Shown here: positions 58,870-64,000 of the stretch, piece after piece
How positions within the stretch are numbered: position 1 is the first letter of the stretch
Layout: every line of letters starts with the position of its first letter
Assembly (NCBI RefSeq): GCF_036289405.1
Contig: NZ_JAYFFI010000007.1
Coordinates: forward strand, 29,959 to 93,958
DNA: 64,000 bases
Source of the DNA: Pseudoramibacter faecis
GTDB lineage: Bacteria > Bacillota > Clostridia > Eubacteriales > Eubacteriaceae
Direction: 5' to 3'
Notes under the pieces: model-generated
The model's input: the letters and a program-made list of their open reading frames with translations, nothing else
The model's database searches: none
What the model was told of the DNA's origin: nothing
Program-made: the position numbers and the translations under genes

Positions 58870-59880
58870 ATGTTCTTTGGGATAACAGCAGGCTGGTGGC
58901 TCGTGCTCATCGGCGGGGCGGTCACGCTCGACTGGGCGATCGGCGATCCGGCGAAGATCCCGCACCCCATCGTTTGGATCGGCCGCCTCATCGGCGCTTT
59001 AACGAAGGCGCTCAATCGCGGCGCGCCTCGGGCGCGCAAGGCGAAGGGGCTTTTGCTATGGCTTTTGGTGGTCGCCGTCACCGGCGGGGTGACGGCGGGG
59101 GTGCAGCGGCTGGCTTTGCGGCTGCATCCGGCGGTCTTTCTATTGGTGACGCTGTGGTTTCTCGGGACCACGCTGGCGGAAAAGAGCCTGCGCCGGGCGG
59201 TGGCCGGGGTGGCGGCCGCTCTGGCCGAGGACGACCTCCCCTCGGCGAGGCAGCAGGTGGGCTGGCTCTGCGGCCGGGACACCAGGGCGCTTTCGGCGCC
59301 GGAGGTGGTGCGCGCGGCGGTGGAGACGACGGCGGAAAACACGGTGGACGGGGTGCTCGCGCCGCTGTTTTACATGGGCGTCGGCCTTTTGACGGCGCAC
59401 TGGCTGCCCTGGCTGAACCCGCTGACCTTGGCCATGGTCTATAAAGCGGTGAACACGATGGATTCGATGGTGGGCTACACCCAGGCGCCCTATCGCGACT
59501 TCGGGTGTTGGCCGGCGCGGCTCGACGACGTGTTGAATTGGCCTATCGCCCGCATCGGCTCGTGGATGATGCTCATCGGCGGAGCCCTGCTCGGCTTCGA
59601 TGCGAAGAACGGCGCCCGGATCTACAACCGGGACCGGAACAACCACAAGAGCCCCAACGCCGGCCATCCGGAATCGGCGGCAGCGGGGCTCTTGCACATT
59701 CAAATCGGCGGGACCAACGTGTATTTCGGCGAGACGGTGGTCAAGCCCACCATCGGCGACGCGGATGAGCCGCTTTCGGCCGGACACATTCAGGCCTGCG
59801 TGTCCATCATGCTCGCGTCGGAGATCACACAGGCGGTGCTCATGGCGGTGGCGGCGGGGATTGCGCTGGGTCTGAGCTGA
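58870..59880 (+). CDS. cbiB: Adenosylcobinamide-phosphate synthase CbiB
   Basis: CbiB attaches aminopropanol phosphate to adenosylcobyric acid at the membrane. The 336-residue protein has about four or five membrane segments and the family text LDWAIGDPAKIPHPIVWIGRLI near 19-40, ETTAENTVDGVLAPLFY near 153-169, NTMDSMVGYTQAPYRDFG near 193-210 and NAGHPESAAAGLL near 260. The ATG at 58870 is preceded by a weak GGGGCGAAAG. Confidence 0.95.
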   Translation: MFFGITAGWWLVLIGGAVTLDWAIGDPAKIPHPIVWIGRLIGALTKALNRGAPRARKAKGLLLWLLVVAVTGGVTAGVQRLALRLHPAVFLLVTLWFLGTTLAEKSLRRAVAGVAAALAEDDLPSARQQVGWLCGRDTRALSAPEVVRAAVETTAENTVDGVLAPLFYMGVGLLTAHWLPWLNPLTLAMVYKAVNTMDSMVGYTQAPYRDFGCWPARLDDVLNWPIARIGSWMMLIGGALLGFDAKNGARIYNRDRNNHKSPNAGHPESAAAGLLHIQIGGTNVYFGETVVKPTIGDADEPLSAGHIQACVSIMLASEITQAVLMAVAAGIALGLS

Positions 59881-59899
59881 AAATAAAGGGGGAATAACC

Positions 59900-60958
59900 A
59901 TGAATCAACACGGCGGATATCGCGGCGATCGGCAGGACATGTTGGATTTTTCGATCAACATCAATCCGCTGGGGATGCCGCCCCGGCTGCCCTATGATCT
60001 GGAGGCGGCCATGGCGGACCTCGGGCGTTATCCGGAGCCGGACGGCGCAATGCATAAGAAACGACTGGCAGCGCGGCTGGGGGTTTCGCCGGAGCAGCTG
60101 ATCCTTGGCAACGGCGGCATCGATTTGATTGATCTTTACACCCGCAGCGTCGGGCGCGGTCACGCCTCAGCGGCGGTGGTCGTCCCCACCTTTAATGAAT
60201 ACCGTCACGCCCTGGCGATGAACGGCTGGGACCCGATCACCCTTTGGGAGATCGGCGCGGATTCGGATTTTCGTATCCATCCCGACGCCTTTACAGCGAT
60301 GGTCGGGCAGACTCGGCCGGACGCGGTGTTCATCTGCAATCCGAATAACCCCACGGGCATGGCCTATTCGCCGGCGTTTTTATGCGGGTTGATGGATCGC
60401 TGCGATCCGGCCATCCACTGGTTTATCGACGAGTCGTTCATCGATTTTTCGGCCAAGGATTCCTGCCGCGATCTGCTTGCGGGCGAGCGCCGGCTGGTGC
60501 TTCTGCGCTCGCTAACCAAGTTCTTCGGGATTCCGGGACTGCGCCTCGGCTATGCGCTGGCGCATCCGGCGATCATCCGCGCGATGGAAAATCACCAAAT
60601 GCCCTGGAACGTCAATGCGCTGGCGCTGGTGGCACTGGACACGGTATTCGACGACGCGCGCTTCATCGCCGATTCCAAATCCTACATGGCCAAGGAGCGT
60701 CACCGGGTTTATATGGGGCTCGAGCGGCTGGACGGGCTCACGGTGTATCCTTCGTCGGCGGATTTTCATCTGTGTCGTCTGGAAAGCGGCACGGCGGCTG
60801 CGCTCAATGCACGGCTTAACGAGCGGGGCATCCATATCCGAACCTGTGAGGATTTTACCGGGCTGGGCGAGGCGTATTTTCGGATCGCGGTGAAAAAGAA
60901 GGCGGACAACGACCGCCTGCTCGCCGCTTTAAAGGAGGAGCTGAACAGATGGGATTGA
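59900..60958 (+). CDS. cobD: Threonine-phosphate decarboxylase CobD
   Basis: CobD decarboxylates L-threonine-O-3-phosphate, the PduX product, to aminopropanol phosphate for CbiB. The 352-residue PLP aminotransferase-fold protein begins HGGYRGDRQDMLDFSININPLG, typical of CobD. FICNPNNPTGM lies near 142 and the PLP lysine is in RSLTKFFGIPGLRLGYA near 206. GGGGGAATAACC precedes the ATG. It overlaps cobU by 10 bases. Confidence 0.95.
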   Translation: MNQHGGYRGDRQDMLDFSININPLGMPPRLPYDLEAAMADLGRYPEPDGAMHKKRLAARLGVSPEQLILGNGGIDLIDLYTRSVGRGHASAAVVVPTFNEYRHALAMNGWDPITLWEIGADSDFRIHPDAFTAMVGQTRPDAVFICNPNNPTGMAYSPAFLCGLMDRCDPAIHWFIDESFIDFSAKDSCRDLLAGERRLVLLRSLTKFFGIPGLRLGYALAHPAIIRAMENHQMPWNVNALALVALDTVFDDARFIADSKSYMAKERHRVYMGLERLDGLTVYPSSADFHLCRLESGTAAALNARLNERGIHIRTCEDFTGLGEAYFRIAVKKKADNDRLLAALKEELNRWD

Positions 60959-61512
60959 CGTTGGTGACCGGCGGCGCGCGCAGCGGCAAGAGCGCCTATG
61001 CCGAAAAACGGATTGCCGAATGGGAAGCCGCGGGCGTTGGTCCGGTGACCTATATCGCGACGGCCATCCCCTTTGACGACGGCATGAAGGATCGTATTGC
61101 CAAGCACCGGGCGAGCCGGCCGGCACGCTGGGCGACTATCGAGCGCTATCGGGATTTTAGGGCGTTGGCCGACGACCCGGCCTTTGTGCAGAGCCAGACC
61201 GTTTTGTTGGACTGCCTGACGGTGTTGATCACCAATCAGATGTTAACCATGGAAACGGACTGGGACCACGTAGGCATGGAACGGGTGAACGCCATCGAGG
61301 CGGCGATTGCCGCCGACGTGAACGACGCGCTGGATCTGCTTGCGGCCAAACACAGCGTGATCGTCACCAACGAGGTGGGCATGGGTCTGGTGCCGGCCTA
61401 CCGTATGGGAGGTCTCTTCCGGGACATCGCCGGACGCATCAATCAAATGACGGCGGCCCGCGCCGACGAGGTCATCTTTTGCGTGTCGGGCATTCCGATG
61501 CGCATTAAATAA
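60949..61512 (+). CDS. cobU: Adenosylcobinamide kinase / adenosylcobinamide-phosphate guanylyltransferase
   Basis: CobU phosphorylates adenosylcobinamide and activates it with GTP before loop assembly. The 187-residue protein has the P-loop TGGARSGKSAYAEKRIAEWE near 6-25, AIPFDDGMKDRIAKHRASRP near 42 with the guanylylated-histidine region, DCLTVLITNQML near 87 and TNEVGMGLVPAYRMGGLFRDIAGRINQ near 143. It is the last gene of the run; cobS, its usual partner, does not follow. Confidence 0.95.
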   Translation: MGLTLVTGGARSGKSAYAEKRIAEWEAAGVGPVTYIATAIPFDDGMKDRIAKHRASRPARWATIERYRDFRALADDPAFVQSQTVLLDCLTVLITNQMLTMETDWDHVGMERVNAIEAAIAADVNDALDLLAAKHSVIVTNEVGMGLVPAYRMGGLFRDIAGRINQMTAARADEVIFCVSGIPMRIK

Positions 61513-61530
61513 AAGACAGCGATGCGTGAA

Positions 61531-61563
61531 AAGCTGGCGGCTTGTACAGCCCGCCGGCTTTTG
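61531..61563 (+). terminator. Terminator after cobU
   Basis: AAGCTGGCGG pairs with CCGCCGGCTT, followed by TT, 18 bases after the cobU stop. The T tract is short, so termination may be partial. It overlaps the promoter at 61542-61570. Confidence 0.65.
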
Positions 61564-61570
61564 CTATAAT
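61542..61570 (+). promoter_or_regulatory. Promoter of the SEC-C protein gene
   Basis: TTGTAC and TATAAT are separated by exactly 17 bases. The spacer is the 3' arm of the cobU terminator. The start codon follows 54 bases later. Confidence 0.75.
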
Positions 61571-61624
61571 GATGAAAAAGCATTTGGCGGCGATCGCCAA
61601 GGAATCAAGCGAGGAGAACAGCAC

Positions 61625-62131
61625 ATGAGTTTATACGCGGACTGGAAGCAAACTATCGAAGACAACAGCCAGACAGCGGCCGGGCAGCGCGCCTTCTGGG
61701 ACGGTTTTTGCGAACGGGAAAAACATATTTACGAAGATTTGCTCGGACAGCAGGAAGCCCGAGTATTGGGAACCGTCGCGGTCTTTGCCCAAAAGTATGC
61801 GATGCCGGAAACGGAAATTCTCGGATTTCTCGACGGGATCAGCGAAAGTCTGACGAATGCGCCGCCGGTGCTCGATGAGGTGACGGCCGACAGCGAATGG
61901 ACTCTTGACATCGATTGGGAAAAGCTCTATTGGAACATGGTGAAGGTACCGGCCCCTTGGCTTTATGAATTGCCCCAGTGGGCAGGCATTTTAAGCGCCG
62001 ATAAGCAAAAAGAGATCTATAAAAAGTGTCGGGCCCGCAACACCGTGATCAAAGCACAAAAGGTGGGCCGCAACGACCTCTGTCCCTGTGGCAGCGGAAA
62101 AAAATACAAGAAATGCTGCGGTCGAGCCTGA
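61625..62131 (+). CDS. SEC-C motif protein
   Basis: The 168-residue protein ends with the zinc-binding SEC-C motif, GRNDLCPCGSGKKYKKCCG at about 149-167, the same module found at the end of SecA. The upstream region is acidic and tryptophan-rich (WTLDIDWEKLYWNMVKVPAPWLYELPQW, key residues DIDWEKLYWNM). GAGGAG lies 8 bases before the ATG at 61625. The function is unknown; SEC-C modules mediate protein or ribosome contacts. Confidence 0.88.
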   Translation: MSLYADWKQTIEDNSQTAAGQRAFWDGFCEREKHIYEDLLGQQEARVLGTVAVFAQKYAMPETEILGFLDGISESLTNAPPVLDEVTADSEWTLDIDWEKLYWNMVKVPAPWLYELPQWAGILSADKQKEIYKKCRARNTVIKAQKVGRNDLCPCGSGKKYKKCCGRA

Positions 62132-62162
62132 GAGCGCGCTGATAAATCAATGATTGAACGAG

Positions 62163-62188
62163 AGCATCGCGTTATGCGGTGCTTTTTT
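62163..62188 (+). terminator. Terminator after the SEC-C gene
   Basis: AGCATCGC, loop GTTAT and GCGGTGCT form an 8-bp stem with one G-U pair, followed by a run of T. Confidence 0.88.
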
Positions 62189-62303
62189 AATCGATTGTCA
62201 ATTTAATAAAAGGAAAAGCACGGATATTTTAAGCGCGTGTGCAAAATAAAGTGCGATGATACTATAAAAATAACATGAGAAAGGCAGAAGGAAAGGATAC
62301 GAT

Positions 62304-62912
62304 ATGCTGGAAAAACGCAGATGTGGCGGCAAGTCATCAATCCTTGCCGGCATTGACGCGATGAACCATTTGGGAACACAAAAGATTCAAACGAAGCGGC
62401 TGTGCCTGCGGCGCTTCGCGGCCGGAGATGCGCCGGCGGTTTATGCGCACTATGGCAGCGATCCTTTGGTGAATCGCTATATTAACTGGGCACCGAGCCG
62501 GACGCCGGCTGGGGCCGACACTTTTGTGAAAACGCATCTGGTCCGTTACGATACGGATCCGGTGTTTTATAGCTGGGCGATTGTGCTCGCAGGGGCGGTG
62601 ATCGGTTCAATCGGCTTGTCCAATGTGAACGACGCCGCTCAATCCGCAGAGTTGGGATATAGTATTGGCAGCGCCTGGTGGGGAAAGGGCTTGGCAAGTG
62701 AGGCAGCATCGGCCGTCCTGACTTATGCTTTTAACGAAGTGGGGTTTCGCCGCATTTTCGCAGCGCATCATGTGGATAATGCGGCGTCGGGCCGGGTGCT
62801 TCAAAAGATCGGCATGCGCCGGGAAGGTGTAATGAGAGATGGACAGCGCAATGCCGACGGCAGTTGCAGTGATTTAATTCTGTATGGGGTGCTGAATGCT
62901 GCAAAGCATTAA
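62304..62912 (+). CDS. GNAT family N-acetyltransferase (RimJ/RimL type)
   Basis: The 202-residue protein resembles ribosomal-protein-type acetyltransferases: IQTKRLCLRRFAAGDAPAVYAHYGSDPLVNRYINW near 25-60 (key RLCLRRF and DPLVNRYI), GYSIGSAWWGKGLASEAASAVLTYAF near 114-139 with the acetyl-CoA loop, and FAAHHVDNAASGRVLQKIGMRREG near 150-173. AAGGAAAGGA lies 7 bases before the ATG at 62304; a later ATG at 62361 lacks a site. The substrate is unknown. Confidence 0.9.
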   Translation: MLEKRRCGGKSSILAGIDAMNHLGTQKIQTKRLCLRRFAAGDAPAVYAHYGSDPLVNRYINWAPSRTPAGADTFVKTHLVRYDTDPVFYSWAIVLAGAVIGSIGLSNVNDAAQSAELGYSIGSAWWGKGLASEAASAVLTYAFNEVGFRRIFAAHHVDNAASGRVLQKIGMRREGVMRDGQRNADGSCSDLILYGVLNAAKH

Positions 62913-62970
62913 AAATGGCAGACGGCAATTGTGGTTTAAAAGATAACCAAAAGAAAACACCTCTCGGTCT

Positions 62971-63322
62971 GATATGTACCCAAAATCCTGGACACATCAT
63001 TGGAACCTAGGTTAGCAATAGATGGATGTTCTCCTGTATTTTACAGGAGGCATCCATTTTGTTTTGCTCTGGATCCGTTCGTTATTGTAGTAGTTTATAT
63101 AGTTCCCTCCTGCTTTGGAGAAGGAATCAAACGATGGGTATTCCCTTTCATAGCCATCATACATTTCGTTCTTAAGCCTGCCAAAGAATGTCTCTATAAT
63201 GCAGTTATCATAGCAGTTCCCCTTTCTTGACACAGACAGGATAATACCGTGTTTCTTCAGCTCGTTACGACAGAAAGCCTGCTGATATTGCCATCCCTGG
63301 TCACTTAAAGAGGGTACATATC
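62971..63322. mobile_element. Internally deleted IS3-type element
   Basis: GATATGTACCC at 62971-62981 and GGGTACATATC at 63312-63322 form a perfect 11-bp terminal inverted repeat around 352 bases. TCT lies directly outside each end (62968-62970 and 63323-63325), a possible 3-bp target duplication as made by IS3/IS150-type elements. The inside holds only the last third of a transposase. It looks like an element that lost its middle but kept both ends, so it could be moved only by a transposase supplied elsewhere. Confidence 0.7.
63012..63311 (-). pseudogene. C-terminal fragment of an IS3-family transposase (OrfB)
   Basis: The minus strand reads SLSDQGWQYQQAFCRNELKKHGI, then SRKGNCYDNCIIETFFGRLKNEM and NYINYYNNERIQSKTKWMPPVKY, ending at a stop at 63012. 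This is the rve integrase domain end of IS3/IS150 OrfB, with the catalytic glutamate in NCIIETFFG and the second aspartate in SDQGWQY. The first aspartate and all upstream sequence are missing, so it cannot be active. Confidence 0.9.
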
Positions 63323-63370
63323 TCTGCGCGGCGGGGCTTTTTTTGATGGCGTTTTGGCCATATAAATCCC

Positions 63371-63399
63371 TTTGGCGGGAATGAAATAGGTGCTATAAT
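63371..63399 (+). promoter_or_regulatory. Promoter candidate for the flavodoxin-like gene
   Basis: TTTGGC and TATAAT are separated by 17 bases. The -10 box is perfect and the -35 weak. The start codon follows 48 bases later. Confidence 0.6.
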
Positions 63400-63446
63400 A
63401 AAAAGAAATAAACGAAGAGGAAGAAGAATGAGGAAGGAGAGGAAAA

Positions 63447-64000
63447 ATGCGTATTCAGGCAATCACCACGCTTTATTTCAGTCCCACCGGCGGCACGCGG
63501 CGGGCGACCGTCGCTGTCGCCCGGGCCATGGCGGCGGCACTGGCTGTGCCGATGCAGACGGTGGATATCACGCGCCGATCGAATCGGCAGCAGGCCCGCT
63601 GTTTTCGGGAGGATGATCTGGTGATTGTCGGGATGCCGACTTATGCCGGACGCCTGCCCAATAAAATCGCACCGGACCTGAGGGATTGTCTGCAGGGGCG
63701 GCGCACGCCGGCAGTGGCGGTGGTGACGTTCGGCAATCGCGCTTACGATAACGCTCCGGCGGAGCTTTGCGCCCTGCTTGAGGCCGAAGGCTTTCGGCCC
63801 TTCGGCGCGCTGGCTCAGCCCTGCCGCCACGCCTTCAGCGATCGGCTGGCCCCCGGGCGACCGGACGCGGCGGATCTGGCTGCATTGGCGGACTTCGGCC
63901 GGCAATTGGCTGCGCGCTTGCAGCGCGGGGACCTTCCGCAGGTGGCGGTGCCCGGCGATCCGGACGCGCCCTATTATGTGCCCCGCGGCACGGATGGCCA
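63447..64000 (+). CDS. Flavodoxin-like protein (EFR1-type), 3' end outside window
   Basis: The frame from the ATG at 63447 stays open to the right edge (184 codons). It begins IQAITTLYFSPTGGTRRATVAVARAMA; the phosphate loop SPTGGTRR is that of flavodoxin-like domains. VIVGMPTYAGRLPNKIAP near 66-83 and VVTFGNRAYDNAPAELCALLEAEGF near 97-121 continue the fold. In related proteins a 2[4Fe-4S] ferredoxin domain follows, which would lie beyond the edge. GAGAGG lies 6 bases before the ATG. It probably transfers electrons; partners are unknown. Confidence 0.85.
   Translation, partial: MRIQAITTLYFSPTGGTRRATVAVARAMAAALAVPMQTVDITRRSNRQQARCFREDDLVIVGMPTYAGRLPNKIAPDLRDCLQGRRTPAVAVVTFGNRAYDNAPAELCALLEAEGFRPFGALAQPCRHAFSDRLAPGRPDAADLAALADFGRQLAARLQRGDLPQVAVPGDPDAPYYVPRGTDG

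Noticed and set aside
1..64000. CRISPR arrays, prophage genes, restriction or toxin-antitoxin defence genes
   Set aside because: No regularly spaced repeats and no recognisable phage or defence proteins were seen on either strand.

Overview
The window looks like chromosomal DNA from an anaerobic Gram-positive bacterium of the Clostridia, most likely a relative of Eubacterium/Acetobacterium (family Eubacteriaceae). This rests on gene content: a bza operon for oxygen-independent lower-ligand synthesis, an anaerobic cobalt-early corrin pathway, a Firmicutes-type ethanolamine microcompartment operon controlled by an ANTAR regulator, strong AGGAGG-type ribosome binding sites, TTGACA/TATAAT promoters and U-tract terminators. 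The coding DNA is GC-rich by eye. The species is inference.

Layout. 1-6100 (minus strand): bzaA-bzaB-cobT-bzaC-bzaD, preceded by a classical cobalamin riboswitch with a terminator expression platform. 6270-10260 (minus): a TroA/MntA-type metal ABC transporter with a DtxR/MntR-like operator at its promoter. 10350-15430: a zinc-ribbon/TPR membrane protein, a formate/nitrite-family channel, a lipoprotein, and a two-HTH regulator whose 3' two thirds has decayed through many frameshifts. 15440-19460 (minus): a UPF0182 membrane protein and MutY. 19580-34130 (plus): the ethanolamine operon eutV-eutW-eutA-B-C-L-E-M-M-T-(unknown)-N-pduS-pduT-eutH-eutQ, with attenuator-like leaders before eutV and eutA. 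34420-35990: ilvE and two serine tRNAs. 35990-36600: an AT-rich gene-free stretch ending in a promoter and a structured 240-base leader. 36600-61510 (plus): one uninterrupted run of about 29 genes, beginning with cobalt uptake (cbiMNQO), then corrin ring, tetrapyrrole and nucleotide-loop genes. 61530-64000: a SEC-C protein, a GNAT acetyltransferase, an internally deleted IS3-type element and the start of a flavodoxin-like gene.

How the parts fit. The 36.6-61.5 kb run encodes cobalt import, the C5 route from glutamyl-tRNA to uroporphyrinogen III (hemA, hemL, hemB, hemC, cobA-hemD), precorrin-2 oxidation and cobalt insertion (cbiK), nearly all anaerobic ring steps (cbiL, H, F, G, D, J, T, E, C, A, P) and the aminopropanol arm and loop activation (pduX, cobD, cbiB, cobU). 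The bza operon supplies and activates a benzimidazole lower ligand. The ethanolamine operon consumes the product: EutBC is a B12 enzyme, EutT adenosylates the cofactor, PduS reduces it and EutA reactivates the lyase. Not seen in the window: cobS, the terminal phosphatase, bzaE (possibly off the left edge), a phosphotransacetylase, and an alcohol dehydrogenase for the eut pathway.

Leading candidates for something new are the structured cbiM leader without a B12 box, the BzaC-DUF2284 fusion, the variant iron-sulfur motif of BzaA, the ANTAR-type leader of eutV, and an acyltransferase gene embedded in the cobalamin operon.
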